A program made the translations under genes and the position numbers. A DNA stretch of 64,000 bases from contig NZ_JADG01000009.1 of NCBI RefSeq assembly GCF_000518265.1, positions 1 through 64,000 on the forward strand, in the 5' to 3' direction. Shown piece by piece: positions 19,128 to 27,960 of this stretch. Origin of the DNA: Actinomadura oligospora ATCC 43269. GTDB lineage: Bacteria; Actinomycetota; Actinomycetes; Streptosporangiales; Streptosporangiaceae. Below the pieces are notes generated by a model. That model saw nothing but the letters and a program-made list of their open reading frames with translations. It was not told the DNA's origin and searched no databases. The number at the start of each line of letters is the position of its first letter. The stretch's first letter is position 1.

Positions 19128-19571
19128 CAACCCTGGTTTTCGCGTTGTCGCGTGCGCTCACGGGTGCCGGGGGTTGTCGTGGTGCGTGCGATGCCGTCCT
19201 GGCCCGCTCGGGGTCGTGTGAGGCCGTCCGGACCTGACCTGACCTGCGCCAACTTCGCGCGGACCCGCTTGGCCGTGGATGTGGCGGGCCGTCCCGCTCG
19301 AGCAGGCCGCGTGGCAGCCGGTACGGCCACCGGCGCCAGCAGCGCGACCGCTTGGGCCTACTCGAACGCGGCCACCACCGTCAGGGCGTCGTTCACCAGC
19401 CCGGAATCCAGCTGCTGCTTGGCCTGCACGTCGTCCCACGCGATACCCGGTTTGCCCGGGTCGGTGTGGTCATGCGCGAAGCACTCGGCCGCGATCAGCT
19501 CGGCGGTGCCCGGCACCGACCGGCCCACCCGGCGGATCGCCGCGATCAGCTGGGTGACGGTGCCGTCAAAG
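19128..19571 (-). pseudogene. IS1182-type transposase remnant
   Basis: On the minus strand the frame reads GTVTQLIAAIRRVGRSVPGTAELIAAE, then AHDHTDPGKPGIAWDDVQAK and LVNDALTVV. These match the region before the catalytic core of IS1182-family transposases (AHDYxDPGKPxIAWDD). Downstream the frame degenerates into Thr/Arg-rich sequence, and no DDE core or start is found. It lies inside the island bounded by tRNA 3' repeats. Confidence 0.65.
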
Positions 19572-19808
19572 CCTCAGCTGAGTTTTCGAGCGGTACAGGT
19601 GGTCGTTGGCCGGATCGGGCCACGCTTTCGATGAACGATTCGCATTCGGCCTACGTGATGAGAGACAGAAGGGCACAGATGCGCCGCATCGGCGGAATTC
19701 GGTGACCCGACCCGGCCACCAGTGCAGACTTTCCATGGCCAGGGACATGAATCCACCGCCGGATCGCGGGCCGTATTACTTTCCACACGACAATCGGAGG
19801 AGGTTGCA

Positions 19809-20861
19809 TTGAGGATCAAAAGGCATTTCCTGGTATTGGTCGCGGGAGCGGCGGTGTCCCTCACGACCGTTGTGACGGCCCCCGCTGGAGTAGCGACCGC
19901 GCCCCCGGGCGAGGGGCCAACGGACCGGCAGATGATCGACGCTTTCCATGACCGATGGGGCGAGACGTCGTTCCGCCCCACCGGAATCGGCAACTGGGAA
20001 CAGGTGTCGTCGTGGGTACGCGCCGAGCAGTACGTCTTGCCGCCTGGCACCACCGAGTTCACCGACCGGCCGCAGAAGGAGACCGGTCTGGGCCCGCTGA
20101 AGCTGCAGGTCTTCACCCGTCAGACGCACAACCGCGCACAGTACGAGATCAGCGAAACGGCTGGGACAGCGGCGAACCCCTTCCCGGTCTTTCGCGGCAC
20201 TCCGACGTCGATGACCTTCTACAACGCCGCGGGGATCCCCGGGATCCCGCCGGGCGAGATCCAGGAGCGCTGCCGCGCTCTGATGAAGGAGGGCCGAGAT
20301 TTCCAAGTCTGCCGGATGATCGCCGCCGACGGCTCGATCCGCTACCACGTCAAGGTGCCTGAGGGTAAGCCCGCCGCCGGACTCCCCACGGTGGACGACC
20401 TGGTCGGCGCATTCCGCGACCAGTGGGGGCAGAACCGCTTCCAGCCGACGGACGCGACGGCGTGGCACCAGTTCTCGGCCTGGCAGCGGTTCCGCCAGAT
20501 TCAGTTCCCGCCCGGCACCGACGAATTCACCGGCACGCCCGTGGCAGCCACCCAGCTGCGGCCGTTCGAGGTACGGCTGATGCGCCGCACGGTGCATGGA
20601 CGGGAGGAGTTCACGGAGGACAGCACAGTCGTGTTGGAGGACGGCCAAGCCCGCGACGATGGGTTCGCCTTCGGTCGGTTCCGCGGCACGCCGGACAACT
20701 GGTACTTCTACACCTCACCGACGGAGGGTGTGCCGCTCCCCGGCGCGGAGTACCAGCTCAACCGCAAGCCGATAACGGTAAGCGATGGGACGTTCCTCGT
20801 GACGCGCGTCATCACGCCGGTCCACCAGATCTCCTACTACGTCCTGCGCCGAGTGGCCTGA
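19809..20861 (+). CDS. Secreted protein of unknown function with two-fold internal repeat (paralogue 1)
   Basis: A 350-residue protein started at TTG 19809 behind GGAGGAGG. This start gives a clean signal peptide (RIKRHFLVLVAGAAVSLTTVV, cleavage near residues 25-32). The mature part has two similar halves. Each begins with an AFxDxWGxxxFxPTxxxxWxxxSxW block (near residues 40 and 205), then PPGTxEFTxxP and a long beta-rich stretch. Cys residues are few (one pair, ERCRALM and QVCRMI). There is no enzyme signature. The gene 80 nt downstream encodes a paralogue with the same architecture. I do not recognise the family; the layout suggests an extracellular or wall-associated binding protein. Confidence 0.7.
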   Translation: MRIKRHFLVLVAGAAVSLTTVVTAPAGVATAPPGEGPTDRQMIDAFHDRWGETSFRPTGIGNWEQVSSWVRAEQYVLPPGTTEFTDRPQKETGLGPLKLQVFTRQTHNRAQYEISETAGTAANPFPVFRGTPTSMTFYNAAGIPGIPPGEIQERCRALMKEGRDFQVCRMIAADGSIRYHVKVPEGKPAAGLPTVDDLVGAFRDQWGQNRFQPTDATAWHQFSAWQRFRQIQFPPGTDEFTGTPVAATQLRPFEVRLMRRTVHGREEFTEDSTVVLEDGQARDDGFAFGRFRGTPDNWYFYTSPTEGVPLPGAEYQLNRKPITVSDGTFLVTRVITPVHQISYYVLRRVA

Positions 20862-20941
20862 TTTGATGTGTCCTTGAATATGCCAGGGACATGACAAACA
20901 TCCGCCACCACAACAACAGAAAAGGCGAAACAAGGAGACTC

Positions 20942-22039
20942 ATGAAAACGAAAGCCGCTGCGACAACGCTGGCAGTCTTGATGCTGCTCGGCACGACCGC
21001 ACTGACCGGGACACCGGCCGGCGCCGCACCCGCTGCCGCGGCTACCACGGCATCCGCGAAGCAAGGCGGACCGACCGACAAGCAGATCATGGACGCTTTC
21101 CGCGACGAGTGGGGCCAGATCGCCGTCGAACCCACCGGGATCACCGACTGGAAAACGTTCTCCACATGGGACCGGGCGGCACAATACGTCTTCGCGCCAG
21201 GCACCGATGAAACCAAAGGAACGCCGAAGGAGGAGACCGATCTCGCGCCGCTGCGACTGGACGTCGTCACCCGTCAGGCACACGACAAGGCCGAATACCA
21301 AGTGAGGGAGACCGCCGACAACCCCGACGGCACACAGACCCTCAACTATTACCCCATCTTCAGCGGTACCCCGAAAGCGATGACCTTCTACAACGCCGCT
21401 GGCATACCAGGCCTGCCGGCCGGCGAGATCCAGCAGACCTGCCGTGACGTCGCCTCGTCCGGCGAGCACTTCCTGGCCTGCCGGATGGTCCCCTCCGACG
21501 GGTCGATCCGCTACCAGATCAAGGTCAGGTCAGGCAGTCCGGCCAGCGACCCGCCCAGCATCGGAATGGTCATGCACGCCTTCCGCGACCAGTGGGGCAT
21601 CACCACCTTCACCCCAACCGGCGCTACCGCCTGGAAGCCCATCTCGCAGTGGGAGCGCTTCAAGCTCTTCAGTTTCGCCGAGGGCGACAACGAGTTCGCC
21701 GGCACCCCTGTGGACTCCGATCCCGCCACCCTCAGGGGCCTCACCCTGTGGATGATGACCCGCACGGTCAACGGCGAACGGCAGTTCATGGAACGGGGCC
21801 TTGCCGTCCCTGAACCCGGCACGACCCGCGAGGACGGGTTCGCCTTCGGCCGTTTCAGCGGGGGCCCGACCGACTGGTTCATCAACGACGACAGCTCGGA
21901 CCCATTCTTCGGTGAATACCGACAGCACCGAAAGGTCGTCACCATCAACGGCCAGGACCTGCTCGTCGACCGGACTCTCATCCCTGAGGCGGACGGCAGC
22001 CACAGCATCACCTACTACGCGTTGAGGCCAAGCAGCTAG
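20942..22039 (+). CDS. Secreted protein of unknown function with two-fold internal repeat (paralogue 2)
   Basis: A 365-residue protein from ATG 20942 (AAGGAG five nt upstream); the frame opens at 20891, but that leader lacks a signal sequence. An N-terminal signal peptide (MKTKAAATTLAVLMLLGTTAL) is followed by an Ala/Thr-rich linker. The two halves align with each other and with the previous gene: AFRDEWGQIAVEPTGITDW near residue 57, and AFRDQWGITTFTPTGATAW near 216. The conserved pair GEIQQTC and FLACRMV again supplies two Cys that could form a disulfide. Tandem duplication of a gene that itself arose by internal duplication is evident. Function unknown. Confidence 0.7.
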   Translation: MKTKAAATTLAVLMLLGTTALTGTPAGAAPAAAATTASAKQGGPTDKQIMDAFRDEWGQIAVEPTGITDWKTFSTWDRAAQYVFAPGTDETKGTPKEETDLAPLRLDVVTRQAHDKAEYQVRETADNPDGTQTLNYYPIFSGTPKAMTFYNAAGIPGLPAGEIQQTCRDVASSGEHFLACRMVPSDGSIRYQIKVRSGSPASDPPSIGMVMHAFRDQWGITTFTPTGATAWKPISQWERFKLFSFAEGDNEFAGTPVDSDPATLRGLTLWMMTRTVNGERQFMERGLAVPEPGTTREDGFAFGRFSGGPTDWFINDDSSDPFFGEYRQHRKVVTINGQDLLVDRTLIPEADGSHSITYYALRPSS

Positions 22040-22113
22040 ACGCCGACCCGGTCTGCGGAGTGCAGCCAGGCAGCACCGTCACGGTCCACGGGTGAATCCT
22101 CTCGCCCTGGCAG

Positions 22114-22147
22114 CTAAAGGTTGTCCCGTAACGGGGACGACCTTTAG
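22114..22147. terminator. Strong hairpin after the secreted paralogue pair
   Basis: CTAAAGGTTGTCCC and GGGGACGACCTTTAG form an inverted repeat around GTAAC (22114-22147). It lies ~75 nt after the stop codon at 22039. No T-run follows. It could also be the joined ends of a lost insertion sequence, since GTTGTCCCGTAAC resembles some IS termini. Confidence 0.5.
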
Positions 22148-22829
22148 CTTTCGATGAGCTACGAAAAGTCCTGAAGGCCTTCAACTGATCGATCCGTAGT
22201 TCCTCAGGATTCGGGACGGGGTGGGTCGCGTTGGACGGCGACGTGACAAGGAAGTGCATGGCGGGGCAAGAGCGTGCAATCCCTGCCCGAGCGGAGGCGC
22301 TTGCTCGTCACTCGACCCGCCGCCAAGCAGGAGTGAGTTAGGTCGTCTGCCTGTTCGTCCCGCGGCTTCTGGGGCCGGTCCGGACCGTCCGAGCTAACTG
22401 CCTTCGGTGAGCTGACTCGGCTAACTTCTACGTGCCAACTGGCCGAGGATGCCTCAAGCGCGGCAAGTTGGTTTCCAACTGGGGTTGGGTCGCTCCGCGC
22501 CCCTCGAGCGGTCGAGGAGCTTCAGCTCCGGGAGAACCTGGGTTTTCCTCTCTCCGGGCCTGGTGGCGAGTCCAGAGCCACCGCTACCAGCCGCCGTCGT
22601 CCCCGCCGAACTGCGCATGAAGTAGGTCCGCGGCATCCGCGCTCATCCGGGCCGCGCCGCGCATCATCGGCAGGACGGCGCCGCCCTCGACGCCGCGACG
22701 CTGTGGGTCGCCTCCCTTCAGGTGCCGTCCCTGGCGACCAAGGTGCTGGAGGTGTTCGACTGTTCTGTCCCCGGTTCACGCGCCGTCTTCAATCGTGAAT
22801 GGCACCCAGCTTGGAGCCCCACGTGATGA
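22148..22829. other. No identifiable gene (~680 bp)
   Basis: The stretch contains only short frames without ribosome binding sites or motifs. Just before 22800 an in-frame stretch reads like the tail of a lost protein (LDAATLWVASLQVPSLATKV), but I cannot name it. It is likely island debris. Confidence 0.4.
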
Positions 22830-23450
22830 ACGCCCTGTGTGCTGCTGTCCTGCGCGGCGTCGGTCGACGGCTACATCGACGACGCCACCGAAGAGCGCCT
22901 GCTGCTGTCGAACGACGAGGACTTCGACCGCGTCGACGACGTCCGCGCCAGCGTGGACGCGATCCTGGTCGGAGCCAACACCATCCGCAAGGACAACCCG
23001 CCTGCTCGTTCGAAGTGAGGACCGTCGACAGTCCCGCAGTGACCGTGGCCTGCCCGAAAGCCCTCTCGAGGTCACCTTCACCGCCCGCGGGGACCTCGCC
23101 CCCGACGCCAGGTCCTCCGCCGCCGGTGACCTCGACAAGATCGTCTCATGCGCCAGCCCCGCCGTCGACAAAGCCCGCGAGCGGCTCAACCAAGTCGCCA
23201 CCGTCATCGACGCCGGCGACCTGCTCGACCTGAACCCCTCCTGCGCGACCTCGCCGACCGCGGCGTCAAGCGGCTCATGGTCGAAGGCGGCGGCACCGTC
23301 CACACCCGATTCCTCACCGCCGGACTGGCCGACGAGCTCCACCTGGTCGGTGCACCGTTCTTCGTCGGCTCCCCCTACGCCCCGCGCTTCGTCGCTCCGT
23401 GGTCGCTCGGTGGTTGCGGTAGCGGAGGCCGGAGGGCGACACGGGACAGC
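22830..23450 (+). pseudogene. RibD C-terminal / dihydrofolate-reductase-like pseudogene with frameshifts
   Basis: Three reading frames in succession encode one recognisable protein. First ASVDGYIDDATEERLLLS through VGANTIRKDNP, then LLVRSEDRR through DLDKIVSCASPAVDKARERL and VIDAGDLLDL, then LADRGVKRLMVEGGGTVHT, LTAGLADELHLV and APFFVG. These are the motifs of RibD reductase-domain proteins (SxDGxI, VGxxTxxxDxP, VEGGGxxxxxF). At least two frameshifts (near 23000 and 23240) separate the pieces, and the end after APRFV is replaced by unrelated sequence. It is not expected to make a functional enzyme. Confidence 0.75.
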
Positions 23451-23765
23451 ACATAAAGCGGCGCGTACGTGAACGTGATGACACGATCCGGCACGGCCAC
23501 GGCCCCGCCGATAGGGTCCCGGACCACTTCCGGACACGTCCATAGCTAGGGTTGTGGACCTGTCCGGAAGATCCGAGGCACCTCAATCACCCCAGGCTGG
23601 TACGGACACCGCATCCTCTGCAAAGGCAGCGAGAAGCTCCAGGGACGAGGAAGCGGCTTCCCCGAGGGACTCGAGCAGTACCTTCTGCAACTGTGGCCAG
23701 CCTGAGCCACAGACGAACAAGATGCCCCGCGCCCGGCACGAGAGCGCAGGGCGCCTCTTTAATCC

Positions 23766-23799
23766 GTAGGTTGTGGGTTCGAGTCCCACGCGACCCACC
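23766..23799 (+). repeat. tRNA 3'-end remnant, right copy of the direct repeat
   Basis: Same element as 18973-19006 (32 of 34 positions identical): T-arm GTGGG-TTCGAGT-CCCAC followed by GCGACCCACC. The preceding CTCTTTAATCC resembles the 3' side of a tRNA-Lys anticodon loop, but no 5' half is present. It marks the right edge of a ~4.8-kb island. Confidence 0.7.
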
Positions 23800-24278
23800 T
23801 GTTGGACCTGGGCGAACGCGAATGTGTTGCGTTGCCCAGCGTCACTTTCGGGCCGTGTCGCCGCCCTGGCAGCCGGATACGACCCTCCACCGGCGCCCGA
23901 CTACCCCAGACCATCCGCCTCCACGACGGCCGCGGGCACGTGAGGCTGGCAAACGGCTCAGCGCGGCGAGCGAGGAAACTCGTGCTATTCGGTGTTCTCG
24001 CGTGGTGACAGCCCCTCCCCGACCGGGACAGTGTCCCCGCGGGGGTCGACGGCGGCTGAGGCGTGCAGGCTCAGCCACACTCGTCCGCCGGGAGCGGACG
24101 GCGCAACAGCTTCCGGGCGAGCCGCACGGTCGTTGCGGCGGTCTCGCTCACGTCGGCGCCGATGAGCTCCACCGAACGGTCCGGCGATGACGAGTTGGCG
24201 TTGTGCCCCTGAGCGGTCCGCACCCGTTGTCCGGGCCTTGGGCGGACTGGCCGTCGGCGTTGCGTTGGCGAGTGCCTG

Positions 24279-24512
24279 TGGCATGCGACTGAGAAGGAGT
24301 TGCCGTTCCTGTTTGGTCGGTGCGAGTCCGGCCGCGCGCTCGAGCTCGGCTGCGGCCTCGGCGTGGCGGTCAAGTCGGGTGAGGATGTCGCCGCGCACCG
24401 CGTCAGCAGGTGGCAGCCCGGCCATCTGGCGGTCGGCGAGCAGGGGGTGCGTCGTGGCGAGTGCGGCTTCGGGTCCGTCGACGTGGAGTACGGCGACCGC
24501 GCGCTTAGCTCC
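24279..24512 (-). pseudogene. C-terminal fragment of an ECF sigma factor (DUF6596 type)
   Basis: The minus strand reads GAKRAVAVLHVDGPEAALAT, then AVRGDILTRLDRHAEAAAE and LERAAGLAPTKQERQLLLSRM. This is the characteristic C-terminal end of ECF sigma factors with the long helical extension (LNRAVAVA...GPEAAL, RGDLLxRLGRxxEAAAEFxRA). The surrounding frame is unrelated, so only this piece remains. A short frame nearby on the same strand (VELIGADVSETAATTVRLARK, about 24073-24170) may be another relic that I cannot name. Confidence 0.6.
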
Positions 24513-24583
24513 GCTGCATGGCGGGTCGCGGTCGACGTCCTGGCACCTGCGAACCTCGGGACCTCGCCGAGACGGCTCTAGAG

Positions 24584-25567
24584 TTACGTGGAGGGCAGCA
24601 TCTGGAGGAGGTCCCATTCGTTTTCGGCTACGCGGCGGCCGAGGGCGGCTAGTTCGACGGAGCGCTCGGCGGCCTGGCGGTGACGTTCGGTCTGGACGAC
24701 GCAGAGGATGCCCCAGCGGGCGGTGCCGAACATCTCCCACCAGTGCAGCGCGTCGCGGTCCACGGGGCCGCCGCCCGCGCGCTCGTAGCCGGACACCAGG
24801 TCGTCGTAGGCGCCGAAACCGCCGACCGGCGCGCCCGCGCCGAACCGCCACGCCTTCACGCACAGCCAGCCGAGGTCCTCGAGCGGGTCACCGAGGTGCG
24901 CCAGCTCCCAGTCCAGGACGGCGCGGACGCCGTCCGGGCCGATGATCAGGTTCCCGTTCCGGAAGTCGCCGTGGACCACGACCCGCGGACGCGCCGGAGG
25001 ACGGTTCCGGTCGAGCCATCGCAGCGCGAACTCCAGCGCCGGATAGGGCTCCGGCGCCGCCGCCAGGATCTCCCGCCAGACGTCGAGCTGATCGCCCGCG
25101 TCCAGGCCGGGCACCTCGTCCGCCGGGACGCGGTGGACGGCCGCGAGGATCTCCCCACAGCGCGCCGCCAGCCGGGGACGGACGTCCGCGAGCGCCGGAT
25201 CGCGCAGGATCCGGCGCGGGATCGTCTCCCCCTCGATCCGCTCCATGACCACGAACTCGACGCCGAGCGGACCGTCCTCGCCGCCCGCCGCGAGCACCTC
25301 GGGGCCGGGCACGCCGACGCGGGCCCCGGCCCTGATCAGCGCCGCCTCCCGCACCAGCGGCACGCTCGCGGACGCGCCGGGCGTCCCCAGCCGCAGGATC
25401 AGCGGGACCACCGCCCCGTCGCCGTCAACGACCTCGAACCCGCAGGTCACCCGGGACGCGCCGCTCCCATCCCGGCGCAGCCCACGCACCCGCGCGCCGG
25501 GCCCGAACCGCTCTTGCAGTACCTCGCCCAAGGGGCCGGCCAGCCGCTCAAGGTCCATGCGGGCCAT
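24584..25567 (-). CDS. APH/ACAD10-type phosphotransferase family protein
   Basis: A 327-residue protein. The start is ATG 25567 or the ATG three codons later. Kinase-like motifs: an N-terminal nucleotide lobe (SGASRVTCGFEV, LILRLG), VVHGDFRNGNLIIG with the catalytic Asp, and VLDWELAHLGDPLEDLGWL with the metal-binding Asp. The last pair is typical of the phosphotransferase family related to ACAD10/11, which is linked to fatty-acid and hydroxyacyl-CoA metabolism rather than to antibiotic resistance. The C-terminal helices (WWEMFGTARWGILCVVQ) also match that subgroup. A TetR regulator lies immediately upstream on the same strand and a thioesterase diverges beyond it, which supports a lipid or acyl-CoA role. 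Confidence 0.8.
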   Translation of the reverse strand: MARMDLERLAGPLGEVLQERFGPGARVRGLRRDGSGASRVTCGFEVVDGDGAVVPLILRLGTPGASASVPLVREAALIRAGARVGVPGPEVLAAGGEDGPLGVEFVVMERIEGETIPRRILRDPALADVRPRLAARCGEILAAVHRVPADEVPGLDAGDQLDVWREILAAAPEPYPALEFALRWLDRNRPPARPRVVVHGDFRNGNLIIGPDGVRAVLDWELAHLGDPLEDLGWLCVKAWRFGAGAPVGGFGAYDDLVSGYERAGGGPVDRDALHWWEMFGTARWGILCVVQTERHRQAAERSVELAALGRRVAENEWDLLQMLPST

Positions 25568-25624
25568 CCTGACATCGGCTCTCGTGGAACATCAGTCCCC
25601 GGCGGACGTCAGTCCCGGCGGACG

Positions 25625-26254
25625 TCAGCCCTCGAAGACGCGGCCGGCGAAGTCGCCGGGCAGCCCGTCCAGGATCAGGTCGGCGAGGGTGTCGACGACG
25701 GTCTCCCTCGGCACCTCGGCGGTGTGGTCGAGCCACCAGTCGCCCGCCGTCTGCACCATCCCGACGACCGCGTGCCCCCACACGTACGCGCGGACGGTGT
25801 CGTCCAGCTCGCCCTCGGCCACCATCACCTCGGCCAGCGCCCGGCCCAGCTCGCGGATGATCGTGCTCATCGCGCTGTGCGTCGCCGCGTCCTCGGCGCT
25901 CGCCCGGTGCATGAGGAACCGGTAGAGGTTCAGGTTCGACGAGACCATCGTCAGGTAGGTGTCGATCGTCGTGCGGGTGCGGTCGCGCACCGGCGCCGCG
26001 CGGGAGAACTCCGCGCGGACGCCCTCGACGAGCTTGCGCGCGTGCCGCTCGGCGAGCGCCTGGTACAGGCCGCTCTTGTCGCCGAAGTGGCGGTACAGGA
26101 TGGGCTTGCTGATCCCCGCCTCGGCCGCGATGGCGGCCATCGACGCCTCCGGCCCCTCCCGCTGGATCACCCGGTCGGCGGCCTCCAGCAGCGCGCGCCG
26201 CCGCCCGGGATCGCGCCCCGCGCCCCGCCCCGAAATCCCGTCAACCCTGGTCAT
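25625..26254 (-). CDS. TetR-family transcriptional regulator
   Basis: A 209-residue protein from ATG 26254. Residues ~18-65 form the TetR DNA-binding domain (RRRALLEAADRVIQREG, MAAIAAEAGISKPILYRHFGDKSGLYQAL). The C-terminal ligand domain includes LYRFLMHRASAED and VQTAGDWWLDH, a layout seen in regulators of fatty-acid genes. A perfect palindrome lies 12 bp upstream of the start (26266-26280), so autoregulation is likely. The same site could control the divergent thioesterase gene at 26433. Confidence 0.85.
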   Translation of the reverse strand: MTRVDGISGRGAGRDPGRRRALLEAADRVIQREGPEASMAAIAAEAGISKPILYRHFGDKSGLYQALAERHARKLVEGVRAEFSRAAPVRDRTRTTIDTYLTMVSSNLNLYRFLMHRASAEDAATHSAMSTIIRELGRALAEVMVAEGELDDTVRAYVWGHAVVGMVQTAGDWWLDHTAEVPRETVVDTLADLILDGLPGDFAGRVFEG

Positions 26255-26265
26255 CGTGCGGCCAC

Positions 26266-26280
26266 CCTACGGCACGTAGG
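26266..26280. promoter_or_regulatory. Palindromic operator between TetR and thioesterase genes
   Basis: CCTACG-GCA-CGTAGG is a perfect 6-bp inverted repeat with a 3-nt centre, located 12 bp before the TetR start codon in the divergent intergenic region. Position and form fit a TetR-family autoregulatory site. Confidence 0.55.
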
Positions 26281-26432
26281 CAACCCCCGCCCGCCCGGCG
26301 AGCCGGGAACGTGTACCCATGTCCGCGACACACGAAACATCAAGTGATCGACTCCTTGCTCTGCGTGCACCACGGCCATAGTTTCGGGGCGATCCCTCCA
26401 CCGTCTGCCGAATATCAAGAGGTGAACCGACA

Positions 26433-26945
26433 ATGCCGGCGGAACCGTCCAGCGTCAGCGTGCTCCAGCGCGTCGAACTGTGCGACACCGACGTCACCGG
26501 GCACTATCACCACTCGACGGTGATCCGGTGGGTCGAGTCGGCCGAGCAGACGCTCCTGCACCGGCTCGGCCTGGACCACCTGCCCGTCATGCCCCGGGTC
26601 AACTACACCGCCAGCTACCGCCGCCGCCTCTGGCGGCACGAGGTGGTCGAGACCCTCCTCCGGGTCGAGCGTCTGGGCCGCACCTCCCTCAGTTACGAGT
26701 TCGAGGTGCGCAGCGGCGAGGACGGCCCGTGCGTCGACGGCTCGCTCACCGTCGTCAAGGTCGCCCCCTTCACCGGCGAACCGCTGGTCTGGGAGCACGA
26801 GGAGCGCGAGCTGCTCCTCCGCTCGGGCAACCAGGAGGGCGACTTCCTGCGTCCGGGCGCCCAGCTCGTCCCCGCCGACGGCGACCCGAGCACCCTCCCC
26901 ATGCCCCGCCCCGCCGGCGACCACTGGGGCATCGGCTTCGGCTGA
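26433..26945 (+). CDS. Hotdog-fold acyl-CoA thioesterase
   Basis: A 170-residue protein from ATG 26433 (GAGGTGA eight nt upstream). The N-terminus has VELCDTDVTGHYHHSTVIRWVESAEQ, the 4-hydroxybenzoyl-CoA thioesterase-type signature: the Asp in CDTD and the following GH(Y/x)HHS helix form the active site. VNYTASYRRRLWRHEVVETLLRVERLGRTSLSYEFEV continues the hotdog sheet. Length is typical, with a Pro-rich tail. It is divergent from the TetR gene and probably co-regulated with it. The likely reaction is hydrolysis of an acyl-CoA; chain specificity is unknown. Confidence 0.75.
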   Translation: MPAEPSSVSVLQRVELCDTDVTGHYHHSTVIRWVESAEQTLLHRLGLDHLPVMPRVNYTASYRRRLWRHEVVETLLRVERLGRTSLSYEFEVRSGEDGPCVDGSLTVVKVAPFTGEPLVWEHEERELLLRSGNQEGDFLRPGAQLVPADGDPSTLPMPRPAGDHWGIGFG

Positions 26946-26975
26946 TCCCGGGCCGCCAGAAAGGAGTCCCCCAGA

Positions 26976-27005
26976 GGCCGGTGCCCCCACCCGGGAGCAC
27001 CGGCC
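26976..27005. terminator. Hairpin terminator after the thioesterase gene
   Basis: GGCCGGTGC and GCACCGGCC form a perfect 9-bp stem around a 12-nt loop, 30 nt after the thioesterase stop codon and ahead of the ABC transporter operon. The T-run is poor, as is usual in high-GC actinomycetes. Confidence 0.6.
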
Positions 27006-27105
27006 GCCCCATGTCCCGAGCGCACGGGCCCGGAAATCCGGTTTGCGCATTTCCTACTAAACCGACAGACTTGGTGGAGATTTGGATCGTTCCTAGGGAG
27101 ATGCC

Positions 27106-27960
27106 ATGCGCCCGCTGCGGGCTATTGTGACCACCGCCGCCGTCCTCGCCGTCGCCACCGGGCTCTCCGCGTGTGGCGGTGGCGGGTCGAAGTCCTCGGG
27201 GTCCACGTCGACCACGGCGGCCTCCGGCGCATCGTACAAGCTGCTGAAGTCCGGGGTCCTTCGGGTCGGGACGCTGACCGACGCGCCGCCGAACGTCTAC
27301 CTGAAGGACGGGAGGTTCACCGGCTTCGACAACGACCTGCTGACCGCGGTCGCCGCGAAGATCGGCCTGAAGGTGGACTTCGCCGGGACCGACTTCTCCG
27401 CGCTGCTGAGCCAGGTCGCGACGCACAAGTTCGACGTCGGCAGCTCCTCGATCACCATCACCGAGGCGCGGAAGAAGACCGCGCTCTTCACCAACGGCTA
27501 CGACTTCGGATACCTCGGACTGGACGTCCCGGCCGGTTCGGCGCTCAAGAGCTTCGACGAGCTCAAGGGCAAGCGGGTCGTCGTCGTGCAGGGCACCGTG
27601 CAGGACGACTTCGCGACCGGGCACGGGTTCGACCCGGTCCGGGTGCCGGACTACAACAGCGCGCTCAACCAGCTGAAGACCAAGACCGCCGAGGCATGGA
27701 TCTCTCCGGCCGAGATCGGGGAGAAGACCGCCAAGGACAGCGACGGCAAGGTCGTCCTGGTCAGCAAGCAGCTCAGCCCGACGCCGACCGCGTTCGCGGT
27801 GGCCAAGGACAACCCGGCGCTCGCGGCGGCCCTCAACAAGGGGCTGGACCAGGTCATCGCGGACGGCACCTGGACGCGCCTGGAGCAGCAGTACTTCCCG
27901 GGCCGGCAGATCCCCGCCGGCTTCAAGCCGGGTAGCGGCTCGGTCGCACTGCCCGAATGA
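27106..27960 (+). CDS. Polar amino-acid ABC transporter, substrate-binding lipoprotein
   Basis: A 284-residue protein from ATG 27106 (AGGGAG upstream). The signal sequence ends in the lipobox LSAC (Cys23), followed by a Gly/Ser-rich tether. The body matches family 3 periplasmic-type binding proteins: [75 protein letters not shown] and [14 protein letters not shown]. It anchors at the outer face of the membrane and delivers an amino acid or related solute to the permease encoded next, whose start overlaps its stop (ATGA). Substrate is not predictable beyond polar amino acid or a similar compound. Confidence 0.88.
   Translation: MRPLRAIVTTAAVLAVATGLSACGGGGSKSSGSTSTTAASGASYKLLKSGVLRVGTLTDAPPNVYLKDGRFTGFDNDLLTAVAAKIGLKVDFAGTDFSALLSQVATHKFDVGSSSITITEARKKTALFTNGYDFGYLGLDVPAGSALKSFDELKGKRVVVVQGTVQDDFATGHGFDPVRVPDYNSALNQLKTKTAEAWISPAEIGEKTAKDSDGKVVLVSKQLSPTPTAFAVAKDNPALAAALNKGLDQVIADGTWTRLEQQYFPGRQIPAGFKPGSGSVALPE

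Noticed and set aside
24680..26347. Plus-strand open frame of 555 codons
   Set aside because: Covers the antisense of the APH-like and TetR genes; composition typical of a GC-rich shadow.
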